This document shows positions 1-6,102 of a stretch of 20,543 nucleotides of DNA, piece by piece. The stretch's first letter is position 1. The number at the start of each line of letters is the position of its first letter. Source of the DNA: a virus. The stretch spans positions 1 to 20,543 of the IMG/VR virus record IMGVR_UViG_3300017776_000272; one strand, 5' to 3'. A model generated the notes under the pieces. It did not search any database, was not told where the DNA came from, and saw nothing but the letters and a program-made list of their open reading frames with translations. The translations under genes were made by a program, and so were the position numbers.

Positions 1-149
1 ATCCCTGTTCTTTGCATAAGGTATTTATGGCTTATCCTACATCCATGAGGGGCATTACGAAAAGAATAACAAATTAAATAGATTAATTTCTCATGACTAT
101 TTAAAACCTTATTGTTTAATAATAATTTATCAAATTTTTCAAAAGCCAT
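1..149 (-). CDS. HTH replication-type protein, N-terminal part
   Basis: An open frame starts with ATG at 149-147 and runs off the left edge, so only about 49 residues are visible (start MAFEKFDKLL; later CRISHKYLMQRTG). The pattern is a short lead-in, then 'EKLIYLICYSF', then a helix-turn-helix 'ISHKYLMQRTG'. It resembles the N-terminal winged-helix (HTH_36-like) domain of phage and plasmid replication-initiation proteins. Its ATG overlaps the TAA of the glycosyltransferase gene (TAATG), so it is the next cistron of the same leftward operon. It could equally be a transcription regulator with the same HTH. The missing C-terminus would decide. Confidence 0.6.
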   Translation of the reverse strand, partial: MAFEKFDKLLLNNKVLNSHEKLIYLICYSFRNAPHGCRISHKYLMQRTG

Positions 150-1021
150 TATAAAGAAATCTCCTTTAACACCATGCCATAGTTATTTACTCCTATAGGG
201 GTAATCAGATCTTTCTTTTTAATTGGTAAATTCTTTTTATAAGGTGAATAATCTACAAAGTGATGCCACCTATTAAAACGCCATACAACTTTAGCTACAT
301 CAGGGTGCATTTTTTCTAACATTTTTGATTTATTCATAGTTCCTTCTTCATCATAAAATTCTTTAGAGTTACCGCCACTGATCCTTTGTGTAGTAGCCTT
401 CTCTTGTAAGAAAGCATTAAATTGAAGGGTGCAATCTCCATCTTTTAAAACCCTTAAAGACAAATCAGTATCTTCGTTATATCTTCCTCTCCATCTATAT
501 TTAGTAGAGTTATCTATTAATAGTGTTGAGTAAATTCTTGTATTAAATAAAAATGGTGGATATTTCTCACTAGCTATACAAAACTTACAATAGTTAAATC
601 CACTTATCTTAACATTTTCGTACCGATCATGAAAATCTTCTGCAGCTTTAAATATTGTCCCAGTTTGTACTATGTTTTTTGCATTACGATTTAATCTATA
701 AAAATCATAAATATTATCATCCATAACCCAATGCTTTTTATGGCCATTACTTATGGAGTGTTCCCAACAAAAATTTCTTGCTGCACCTGGCCCTGTGCCG
801 TTGCCCTTGCCAATCTCATCATCAAAGATGTCATAATCTTTTTGGAATTGTTTATCTAATATTAAAACTTTAGACTCATCAATAACACTACAATATTGTT
901 CGTATTCTTGTTCCTCTACTACTACAAAATAAGGAACTTTCATTCTTTCTAAAGACTTAACGGTCAGCCTACTATCCCATCTAGCTTTAGAAACTACATA
1001 AATTGGATATTTAGGATTCAT
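149..1021 (-). CDS. TET-associated-type glycosyltransferase (TAGT-like)
   Basis: This 290-residue protein has a GT-A-like glycosyltransferase pattern. The N-terminus is a beta-alpha-beta unit (PIYVVSKARW, residues 6-15; YFVVVEE, 31-37). An arginine/asparagine motif GPGAARNFCW lies at 77-86, the metal/sugar-nucleotide motif WVMDDN at 98-103 (D101, D102), and a second acidic motif EDTDLSLR at 183-190, followed by GGNSKEFY. This arrangement matches, from memory, the TET-associated glycosyltransferase family described in phages, thought to glycosylate modified bases in DNA. The gene follows an MT-A70 methyltransferase and a small conserved protein, with an 11-nt overlap upstream, which supports a DNA-modification role. 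No TET/JBP dioxygenase or hydroxymethylpyrimidine synthase is visible, so the substrate base is unknown. Family assignment is fairly confident; substrate is not. Confidence 0.8.
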   Translation of the reverse strand: MNPKYPIYVVSKARWDSRLTVKSLERMKVPYFVVVEEQEYEQYCSVIDESKVLILDKQFQKDYDIFDDEIGKGNGTGPGAARNFCWEHSISNGHKKHWVMDDNIYDFYRLNRNAKNIVQTGTIFKAAEDFHDRYENVKISGFNYCKFCIASEKYPPFLFNTRIYSTLLIDNSTKYRWRGRYNEDTDLSLRVLKDGDCTLQFNAFLQEKATTQRISGGNSKEFYDEEGTMNKSKMLEKMHPDVAKVVWRFNRWHHFVDYSPYKKNLPIKKKDLITPIGVNNYGMVLKEISL

Positions 1022-1280
1022 CTTTGTCCAAGTACCTTTTGTTAAAATGATTTGCGAATTTAAGTTTTGGATGCCAAATACTTTTAGTTTTATTATTTAT
1101 ATCTTGCCCTATAAGTTTGGCAAAATTTTGAAGTTCTTCCTCACTATCAAACCTTACAATAATTTTGTGATAAGCCTCTTTAGGATATTGCTCAAACTCA
1201 GGCATCCCATCCCACTCTTTACGCCAATCCTCTTGTATCTCCTCTTGGCCAAACAAATTGTTTTGCTTATCATCACTCAA
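1011..1280 (-). CDS. Small conserved phage protein (KTKSIWHP motif)
   Basis: An 89-residue acidic-to-basic protein of unknown function. It has a conserved-looking core: WRKEWDGMPEF near the start, KIIVRFDSEEELQNFAKLIG in the middle and NKTKSIWHP near the end. I recognise this pattern from many phage genomes, often beside DNA-modifying or ParB-like genes, but no biochemical role is known to me. I prefer the TTG start at 1280-1278, which nearly abuts the methyltransferase TGA. A GTG at 1307-1305 would add nine hydrophobic residues (frame IIGVI) that look like read-through of the methyltransferase end. It lies between the methyltransferase and the glycosyltransferase and overlaps both. Confidence 0.75.
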   Translation of the reverse strand: MSDDKQNNLFGQEEIQEDWRKEWDGMPEFEQYPKEAYHKIIVRFDSEEELQNFAKLIGQDINNKTKSIWHPKLKFANHFNKRYLDKDES

Positions 1281-1815
1281 AATGATTACCCCAATTATCC
1301 CAACCACTTACTTTTTGTCTAGCAAAGAGTTCTATTCTTGGTTTATCTCCACATAATTGAACTATTCTATCTCTTGAACAATCTGGTTTTCTTGAGTGTT
1401 CTCTACGCTTATCAATAATTAATTGTTTTACATTTTTAAAAAATCTTTTTGGCTTACCTTTAGTGGCCAACAAACACATTTCTGGATTTGATCTTGTCCA
1501 ATAACCTAGCCCCATAAACAAGTTATCATTTGTTTTATTTTTTTTAGCCCAAGTAAAAGCAACTGTCTTATAGGTGAAACCCCATTTTTTAATAAGCTCA
1601 AAAGATTTCTCAAGTAAAGGATCAACAACCCACATAAACAATACGCAATCCACACTAGCAATACTGTTAATATCAAGATCCAATAGATCGTTAAATTCCA
1701 TACATGGATAATGTTTTGTAGCATTTCTTCCTTCTCCTTTTTTTGAATAACTTTTAAAATACCAGGGGGGATCTGCCAAAATTATATCGTATTTCTTTTT
1801 AGGAAAAGGAATCAT
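1273..1815 (-). CDS. MT-A70 family N6-adenine DNA methyltransferase
   Basis: A 180-residue protein with the hallmark DPPW catalytic motif at residues 15-18 (ILADPPWYF). A long methyltransferase core follows, including VLFMWVVDPLL, and it has the typical MT-A70 ending PRIELFARQ...GWDNWGNHFE. The family transfers a methyl group from S-adenosylmethionine to the N6 of adenine, and in phages usually acts on DNA. At 180 residues it is a compact but full-length member. Its ATG overlaps the TGA of the zinc-ribbon gene (ATGA), so the two are translationally coupled. It may protect phage DNA from host restriction or act with the downstream glycosyltransferase. The target sequence cannot be read from the protein. 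Confidence 0.93.
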   Translation of the reverse strand: MIPFPKKKYDIILADPPWYFKSYSKKGEGRNATKHYPCMEFNDLLDLDINSIASVDCVLFMWVVDPLLEKSFELIKKWGFTYKTVAFTWAKKNKTNDNLFMGLGYWTRSNPEMCLLATKGKPKRFFKNVKQLIIDKRREHSRKPDCSRDRIVQLCGDKPRIELFARQKVSGWDNWGNHFE

Positions 1816-2003
1816 GGCTTAACCACCTTTAGTAAAGTGTCATCTTCAATAACTTCTTTTGTTAATGTATTAATATTTTTACCAGTCCATTTACGACTTA
1901 AACAATCTGCACAATAATTAGTTCCCTTTTCAACCACATCAGCAGGATCACCACATTTTGAACAAACTCTAATATCACCAAAAATATTTATTTTATTTGC
2001 CAT
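1812..2003 (-). CDS. Small zinc-ribbon protein
   Basis: A 63-residue protein (start MANKINIFGD) with two CxxC knuckles, CSKC and CADC, about 16 residues apart, a classic small zinc ribbon. I chose the ATG at 2003-2001 because it forms a TAATG overlap with the upstream stop. A TTG three codons further upstream is possible. It ends in an ATGA overlap with the methyltransferase. Zinc ribbons of this size in phages usually bind nucleic acid or another protein. Its position directly before the methyltransferase suggests an accessory role in the modification cassette, but that is inference. Confidence 0.8.
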   Translation of the reverse strand: MANKINIFGDIRVCSKCGDPADVVEKGTNYCADCLSRKWTGKNINTLTKEVIEDDTLLKVVKP

Positions 2004-2512
2004 TAGTTCCAAGCCCCATTTTTTAGTAAGTCTATTGGCGTTAATAAATTAATTGGGATCGCATGGCATTTAGGCCTATTAGGAATATTAAAATCAGTTA
2101 AGTATTTTTCACTTCCCAATACATAAGTTGAATTTACAAAACCATGAATTTCAAAGATCGGTGCTTTGTCTATGACTAAAATATAAATCTCCCCTACCTT
2201 ACTTCCTTGAGGTCTAATAATTAGACTATTATTTTTTTTTGGTAATTGAGATCGTATTTGTAAATGAGTGTCATGAAATATAAGATCGGCATTGTTGCCA
2301 TGATTGACATGGTAAGTGTGTTCAATTTGTAAATATTTTGCAACCACTAATTCTGCTTGCGATCCACTTATTGATTTAGCAATTTTTTCATTAAGACTAC
2401 CTTTAAATCCATGCCCCCAATCATGACCAAGACGCATTGATTCATAGACTCTCATCAAACCATTTTGAGAAGTAATCATTAACTCATATAGGTCTAATTT
2501 TATTTCTATCAT
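2003..2512 (-). CDS. PD-(D/E)XK-like phage protein, degenerate active site
   Basis: A 169-residue protein resembling a widespread phage family with a PD-(D/E)XK nuclease-like core: helix motif SQAELVVAKYL (E54), then NADLIF (D76), then LQIRSQ at 84-89, where an active nuclease would have E/D-x-K. Strands SLIIRPQ and IYILVI follow, then a C-terminal part with PKCHAIPINLLTP. The active site would read E54, D76, Q85-x-R87, so catalysis is doubtful unless the family uses a variant site. It overlaps its neighbours by ATGA upstream and TAATG downstream. The fold call is from motif reading only. It could be a non-catalytic DNA-binding relative. Confidence 0.65.
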   Translation of the reverse strand: MIEIKLDLYELMITSQNGLMRVYESMRLGHDWGHGFKGSLNEKIAKSISGSQAELVVAKYLQIEHTYHVNHGNNADLIFHDTHLQIRSQLPKKNNSLIIRPQGSKVGEIYILVIDKAPIFEIHGFVNSTYVLGSEKYLTDFNIPNRPKCHAIPINLLTPIDLLKNGAWN

Positions 2513-2760
2513 CTAACCCAATTCCCATCTTTGTCTTTGCAATAATGTAAAAAAATTGGCTTACCTTCATAAACATAGTAACCCCACACTTCTCCGTTGC
2601 CTTCTTTGTAATTAGGATTTTCTACAAACTTTGTATTTTTCTCAAATGCTTGATCACAAGTTATTTTTTTTACACCTTGCGATATAGGAATTTTAATTAA
2701 GTGCATGGCTGGATTTACATCAGCACTTGCAACACCTAGTATTAAAAAAAAAATACTCAT
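2509..2760 (-). CDS. Small exported protein of unknown function
   Basis: An 83-residue protein beginning MSIFFLILGVASA followed by D, which reads as a short Sec signal peptide with a signal peptidase I site after ASA. The mature part has two cysteines (ITCDQ and LHYCKD), a GEVWGYYVYEGKPIF motif and a tryptophan near the end. It is probably periplasmic with one disulfide. It is the first clear cistron of the leftward operon, and its stop overlaps the next ATG. No strong Shine-Dalgarno sequence precedes the ATG. Superinfection exclusion or envelope action is possible but unsupported. The function is unknown. Confidence 0.65.
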   Translation of the reverse strand: MSIFFLILGVASADVNPAMHLIKIPISQGVKKITCDQAFEKNTKFVENPNYKEGNGEVWGYYVYEGKPIFLHYCKDKDGNWVR

Positions 2761-2990
2761 ATCAATAATTTGTGTTTTGATTCGTTAGGCCTACTAAATA
2801 AGCTGAAAAAAAATAAAACTTGTTGGGGAATTTTGTTGAATTTGTAGTTTAGAACTGTTTTAAAGAAGAAAATTTTTAAAAAATTAATTTTAACTTTATT
2901 AAATGATGGTCTAAAAACCTTGATTTTACTTATGTTTTCTCTCATTTTTATCATTATTAATTTTTAAATTTAATTATGAATCGTAAGTTA

Positions 2991-3020
2991 TTTATAAACC
3001 AATCTTAAACAAGTTGACAA
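2991..3020 (-). promoter_or_regulatory. Sigma70-like promoter for the leftward modification operon
   Basis: On the minus strand TTGTCA (3020-3015) is followed after 18 bases by TATAAA (2996-2991), a plausible -35/-10 pair. Its -35 box lies within the same GTTGACAAC palindrome that supplies the -35 box of the rightward promoter. The start site would leave a leader of over 200 bases before the first clear gene. Confidence 0.45.
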
Positions 3021-3047
3021 CCATTATTAAGTCAATGTAATGTCAAT
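3013..3047. promoter_or_regulatory. Operator-like repeats in the divergent control region
   Basis: GTTGACAAC at 3013-3021 is a perfect palindrome around a central A. GTCAAT occurs at 3031-3036 and again at 3042-3047, a spacing of 11 bases or about one helical turn. TTGACA (3014-3019) and TGTCAA (3041-3046) are inverted copies. This clustering over the -35/-10 area of both divergent promoters is what a phage repressor operator looks like. The binding protein is inferred, with the 236-residue HTH protein just downstream the obvious candidate. Confidence 0.45.
3014..3041 (+). promoter_or_regulatory. Promoter for the putative repressor gene
   Basis: A consensus TTGACA (3014-3019) is followed after 16 bases by TGTAAT (3036-3041). 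Transcription would start within a few bases of the ATG at 3050, and there is no Shine-Dalgarno sequence, so the message is probably leaderless. Lambda cI from PRM is the known parallel for a leaderless repressor mRNA. Confidence 0.45.
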
Positions 3048-3049
3048 AA

Positions 3050-3760
3050 ATGGATAATAAAAAAGAAATTAATTATTTGGATATAATGTATAGTCCAAAC
3101 AATATGAATAATAATGATTTTAGAAAAGAAGGATTAGAACTTTTAAAAAGTAAATATAAAAAAACAACTCAAGACTTTATTAAAGATACTTACCCAAAAA
3201 AAGAATGGGCTAACATGGAAGTTAAAATATCTAGGTTAATTAATAAACCTAAAAATGCACCTAAATATTATGATCATTTTCAATTAGCAAAAGATTTATC
3301 TAAATATTTTAACAAACATAGAACTAATGGAGATTTTTTTATTTCACCTAATTATTTTTTAGGAGAATCAAATTATATTAATATAGTTGGGGCAAGTTAT
3401 AGTAATGCTCAAGTTGGTTTATTTAAAAAAAATGAAATGAAAAAAGTTGGTGTTCCATCAAGATATAATGGTTATCATGCAATTACTTCAAAAAATCCTA
3501 TATCAAATGGAATGATAAGATTATTTAAACCTAGAAAGTTTGTTCATTTTGGGGCTGATAATAAATTTAGTTTGGCTCAAGATAAAAAAACTAAAATTAT
3601 TTGGATAGGTTTTTTAGAGCCTAGAAGTAATGGAAGATATGATATTTTAGATAAATCTTCATCAACAGGTAAAACAATCCAACCCTTGATTGAAGATATT
3701 AATTTGTCATGGTCATCACAAATTGAATATTCGTCTTTCCCACAATATTACGATTATTGA
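3050..3760 (+). CDS. Putative HTH transcriptional repressor (CI-like position)
   Basis: A 236-residue protein. Residues about 28-90 read like an XRE-type helix-turn-helix: KKTTQDFIKDTY, then ISRLINKPKNAPKYYDHFQLAKDL. The rest is beta-rich (YHAITSKN...GMIRLFKPRKFVHFG, KIIWIGFLEPRSNGRYDIL), comparable in size to the oligomerisation domain of CI/LexA-like repressors, but I cannot point to a Ser-Lys self-cleavage dyad. It sits alone behind operator-like repeats, divergent from the modification operon and probably on a leaderless message. All of this suits a lysogeny repressor. The assignment rests on context and a weak HTH pattern and could be wrong. Confidence 0.5.
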   Translation: MDNKKEINYLDIMYSPNNMNNNDFRKEGLELLKSKYKKTTQDFIKDTYPKKEWANMEVKISRLINKPKNAPKYYDHFQLAKDLSKYFNKHRTNGDFFISPNYFLGESNYINIVGASYSNAQVGLFKKNEMKKVGVPSRYNGYHAITSKNPISNGMIRLFKPRKFVHFGADNKFSLAQDKKTKIIWIGFLEPRSNGRYDILDKSSSTGKTIQPLIEDINLSWSSQIEYSSFPQYYDY

Positions 3761-3814
3761 CACTTATCATTGAGTATTAAGTGAATTGACTTTTAATATC
3801 AATTAGCTTATTAC
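3761..3814 (+). promoter_or_regulatory. Promoter and inverted repeat before the recombination operon
   Basis: TTGACT (3786-3791) is followed after 17 bases by TATTAC (3809-3814), putting the start of transcription at or next to the ATG at 3821. Just upstream, CACTTA (3761-3766) and TAAGTG (3778-3783) form an inverted repeat with an 11-base loop. The sequence TTATTGAC (3754-3761), inverse of GTCAATAA seen in the other control regions, runs into it. This looks like a regulated early promoter. Confidence 0.5.
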
Positions 3815-3820
3815 TCTTGG

Positions 3821-4054
3821 ATGAGCAAGAGAATCAAAATAATAGGTGACTGTTATAAAAAATTTAATTTAAAACACACTTCCAAATCACAAAATACAAT
3901 TCCAGAAGATATACGATTTAGAAATTATATCGTAATGACCACTAAAGAAAAAATGAATATGCCAAAATCATCTTCATTTGAAGGTGGAACTTTGATTCAT
4001 GAAATTGTTCAAGCCCATTTAGTTAAAAAAATAAAACTTGAGGAAATATCATGA
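3821..4054 (+). CDS. RecB/Cas4-like exonuclease, N-terminal piece (motif I)
   Basis: A 77-residue ORF whose C-terminal half contains GGTLIHEIVQAHL (H60, E61), the typical helix motif I (G-x-x-x-H-E) of RecB/Cas4-type PD-(D/E)XK exonucleases. The remaining motifs are on the next ORF, which starts at an ATGA overlap, so this looks like the first part of one nuclease made as two chains. There is no Shine-Dalgarno sequence. The promoter just upstream implies a leaderless message. A short motif-I protein has no obvious function alone, so it should act with the next gene product. A sequencing error cannot be excluded, but the second ORF has its own ribosome binding site. Confidence 0.7.
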   Translation: MSKRIKIIGDCYKKFNLKHTSKSQNTIPEDIRFRNYIVMTTKEKMNMPKSSSFEGGTLIHEIVQAHLVKKIKLEEIS

Positions 4055-4722
4055 TAGAAAAAATTGTTGAAAGAATAGAAAACTATACACCAACTGATGA
4101 AAAAGATGGTTTTAAATTTGAGAACATAGTTAAAAATAGAAATTTAATTTCTCAAAATCACATAGATAATATTAATGAATTACCAAAGCAAGAATGGGAA
4201 GAAGAAAAAGAATTTACCCATTGGGATGAGCAAGGAAGAATCCAAACTTATTTTTTATGTTATGTAGATTTAATTGGTGCTGCAGTTGATCAAACAATGA
4301 AGTCTTATTTTGGAGATATTAAAAATGTTTTTGGAACTGTAATGACTACAAAAAAAGGATTGTCTTACACAAAAAAGAAATGTCCGACCAAACCATTTCA
4401 TAGTGATTGCCTTCAAATTGCCTTATATCAAAAAGTTTTACCAAACCATATCCCCTTTTTAACTTATGCAAGTGATTATGATAGAAAACTTTTTACTCCT
4501 GATAATTGTGAGGAATTACAAAAAGATAATCTTGAAAAATATTATAACGAATTAGTTTTATATCAAAGATGTTGGGAAAAGAAATTAGAGTTTGCCAATG
4601 GTGATCCAAAAGTTTTGGCTTTACTTTGTAAGCCTGACTTTAGTGAAATAAGAAAAAATGGTTTTTGGTGGAAGGGTTTCCCAAAAGAAATTACTCAAAG
4701 ATTTAGAGGATATTATGAATGA
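4051..4722 (+). CDS. RecB/Cas4-like exonuclease, catalytic piece
   Basis: A 223-residue protein carrying the later motifs of a PD-(D/E)XK exonuclease: YVDLIG (D73), GDIKNV (D89-x-K91) and LQIALYQ (Q122...Y126), in the family order. The missing motif I is on the 77-residue ORF upstream. GAGG at 4040-4043 lies seven bases before the ATG and serves as a Shine-Dalgarno sequence inside the upstream gene, so coupled re-initiation is plausible. Paired with the Rad52-like protein encoded two genes later, it would resect double-strand ends for single-strand annealing recombination, as in lambda Red-type systems. The cysteines (C70, C111, C120) do not form a clear Fe-S ligand set. Confidence 0.75.
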   Translation: MIEKIVERIENYTPTDEKDGFKFENIVKNRNLISQNHIDNINELPKQEWEEEKEFTHWDEQGRIQTYFLCYVDLIGAAVDQTMKSYFGDIKNVFGTVMTTKKGLSYTKKKCPTKPFHSDCLQIALYQKVLPNHIPFLTYASDYDRKLFTPDNCEELQKDNLEKYYNELVLYQRCWEKKLEFANGDPKVLALLCKPDFSEIRKNGFWWKGFPKEITQRFRGYYE

Positions 4723-4903
4723 TCAAGGAATTATAAAACCTTTACGCCAAAGAATTAAAGATTTGGAAACAATTAATGATGCTCATCAAAAAAAGAATGG
4801 CCAATTAAGAGTTGAAATTCAAGACAAAGATAAAAAAATTCAAGAACTACAAGAACAAATAACAAACCCAACCAAAAAAATGAGAGATAAAGGACAACTA
4901 TGA
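4715..4903 (+). CDS. Small coiled-coil protein
   Basis: A 62-residue charged protein (start MNDQGIIKPL). Heptad-like leucines and isoleucines run through LRQRIKDLETINDAH and LRVEIQDKDKKIQELQEQI, which predicts one long coiled coil. The ATG at 4715 is chosen because AGAGGA lies a few bases upstream and it overlaps the nuclease stop. An in-frame ATG at 4658 lacks this support and lies deep in the nuclease gene. It ends in an ATGA overlap with the annealing-protein gene. It may be an adaptor between nuclease and annealing protein, but nothing in the sequence proves that. Confidence 0.7.
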   Translation: MNDQGIIKPLRQRIKDLETINDAHQKKNGQLRVEIQDKDKKIQELQEQITNPTKKMRDKGQL

Positions 4904-5544
4904 GTAAAGAAAAAACATTGGAGAGTGCAATACAAGAATTTAAAAATGGAATTAAGCAAAGCGATTATGTAAAGCTAGGTGCTAAAGGGGAATACCTTAC
5001 AGTTCCTTATCGTATAAAATTTGTAAGAGAATATTTTGGAAATAGATTACAAATTGTAACTTTTAGTAGTGAGTTGGCCAATGGCTCTAGTAAATTTAGA
5101 GCAAGTGTTTTATTAGATGGCAAAGAATTAAGCGTTGGTGAATCAAAACAAATGCTAAATAGAGATAAAGAGTTTGAAAAGGCTCAAACAGTCAGCGTTG
5201 GTAGAGCCTTAAGTATATTAGGTTTTATGGGTAATGAGATCGCTACCGCGGAAGAAATAGAGGATTTTATTAAAGATAGAGAGCCACCTAAACAAGTAAA
5301 AAAAGTAATAAAAAATATTCCAACACCTACTAAAGATACAAAAATAGTAGCTAATGAATGGATTGCTAAACTTAAAGAACAAGCAAAGCACTCCGTAGGT
5401 GTCAATAAATTTGAGCAAGGGATTCAATCATTATCAAATGAATATTTAGATGAACTTAAACAAATAGCCCTTGATCCTCTTGAGGAATTAAGAGTTGAGC
5501 AAGAATACAATAAACTTAAAACACAAATACAAGGAAGGAAATAA
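4900..5544 (+). CDS. Rad52-like single-strand annealing protein
   Basis: A 214-residue protein. Residues about 25-125 match the beta-beta-beta-alpha pattern of Rad52/ERF/Sak-type annealing proteins: YLTVPYRIKFVREYFG, LQIVTFSSELANG, FRASVLLDGKELS, then the family-typical VGRALSILGFMGNEIATAEEIEDF. A charged linker (PKQVKKVIKNIPTPTKD) and a helical tail follow. Such proteins anneal complementary single strands during phage recombination and replication, normally with an exonuclease encoded next to them, here the split RecB-like nuclease. AGGA precedes the ATG and the start overlaps the coiled-coil gene. The exact subfamily is uncertain. Confidence 0.75.
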   Translation: MSKEKTLESAIQEFKNGIKQSDYVKLGAKGEYLTVPYRIKFVREYFGNRLQIVTFSSELANGSSKFRASVLLDGKELSVGESKQMLNRDKEFEKAQTVSVGRALSILGFMGNEIATAEEIEDFIKDREPPKQVKKVIKNIPTPTKDTKIVANEWIAKLKEQAKHSVGVNKFEQGIQSLSNEYLDELKQIALDPLEELRVEQEYNKLKTQIQGRK

Positions 5545-5545
5545 G

Positions 5546-5797
5546 ATGGCTGACGATAAATACGATAATAGTTTGGCGTTATGGAAAAGACAAAAAAGAG
5601 ATACTGATGTTGCAGGTAAGGCTTATCCACATTACCAGGGCAAGATGACCGTAGATGGCAAAGCAAAAGATGTAGCTATTTGGCTTAATACAAATAAGAC
5701 AAAAGAAGGACAACCTGACATGAGTGGAAAAATTAAACCACCTTATGTTAAAGGTGAACAAGGTGAGCAAGGTGGTCAAGATGAGGCTCCGTTTTAA
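5546..5797 (+). CDS. Conserved small early phage protein
   Basis: An 83-residue protein starting MADDKYDN behind a strong AAGGAAGGA ribosome site. An in-frame ATG at 5495 lies inside the annealing-protein gene and is rejected. The pattern LWKRQKRDTDVAGKAYPHYQG, then MTVDGKAKDVAIWLN, then SGKIKPPY resembles a very common phage early protein family. I know that family only as hypothetical, though the strand pattern would suit a small OB-type or similar beta domain. The tail EQGEQGGQDEAPF is acidic and ends like the acidic tips of single-strand DNA-binding proteins. An SSB-like role next to an annealing protein is attractive but not shown. Confidence 0.7.
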   Translation: MADDKYDNSLALWKRQKRDTDVAGKAYPHYQGKMTVDGKAKDVAIWLNTNKTKEGQPDMSGKIKPPYVKGEQGEQGGQDEAPF

Positions 5798-6102
5798 TGG
5801 ATAACGAAAGTGTTAATCCACCTCATTATAAAAAGGCCATACCAACTTGTGATGCCATTTTATCTCAACAAACCCATGAGGAAAATATTGGTTACTTAAA
5901 GGGTGCTGGTCTAAAGCACCTTTTTCGTTTTGGTGCAAAGCATGGAACATCAGTAGATAGTATCATTATGGATTTAGAAAAATGCTTATGGTATTTAAAA
6001 AAATTGTTGAATTACCTCAAAGCCTTAAAAGATGATGGAATGGATGTAAAACAAACCAAAGAGAATGTCACAAATTTATTTAAGAAGGATGATAATGAAT
6101 AA
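5797..6102 (+). CDS. DUF3310 protein (T7 gp1.7-related)
   Basis: A 101-residue protein with the DUF3310 signature: VNPPHYKK at the start, then GYLKGAGLKHLFRFGAKHG and DLEKCLWYLKKLL. The domain is widespread in phages and occurs in T7 gp1.7, which is reported to be a nucleotide kinase. Here only the short domain is present, so enzymatic activity is uncertain. The ATG overlaps the preceding stop (TAATG). It probably acts in early nucleotide or DNA metabolism in the cytoplasm. Confidence 0.85.
   Translation: MDNESVNPPHYKKAIPTCDAILSQQTHEENIGYLKGAGLKHLFRFGAKHGTSVDSIIMDLEKCLWYLKKLLNYLKALKDDGMDVKQTKENVTNLFKKDDNE

Larger units (their letters stand above)
2761..3049. other. Divergent control region between left operon and early operon
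   Basis: About 290 bases of very AT-rich DNA. The half near 3000-3049 holds overlapping divergent promoters and operator-like repeats, listed separately. The rest (2761-2990) would be a long leader for the leftward operon, with runs of A and T. An open frame on the minus strand from 2954 to 2757 ends in an ATGA overlap with the exported-protein gene. It codes for a low-complexity K/F/N/I-rich peptide with no Shine-Dalgarno sequence and no recognisable motif, so I do not call it a gene. Confidence 0.5.

Noticed and set aside
1047-1322. Plus-strand 91-residue hydrophobic frame
   Set aside because: It is the antisense shadow of the small KTKSIWHP gene, which has conserved coding character on the minus strand.
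2757-2954. Minus-strand 65-residue frame before the exported-protein gene
   Set aside because: Although it ends in an ATGA overlap, it lacks a ribosome site, is low-complexity K/F/N/I-rich as expected from random AT-rich DNA, and has no recognisable motif.
5184-5779. Several minus-strand frames opposite the annealing-protein and following gene
   Set aside because: They are antisense to well-supported genes, with no ribosome sites and no motifs.
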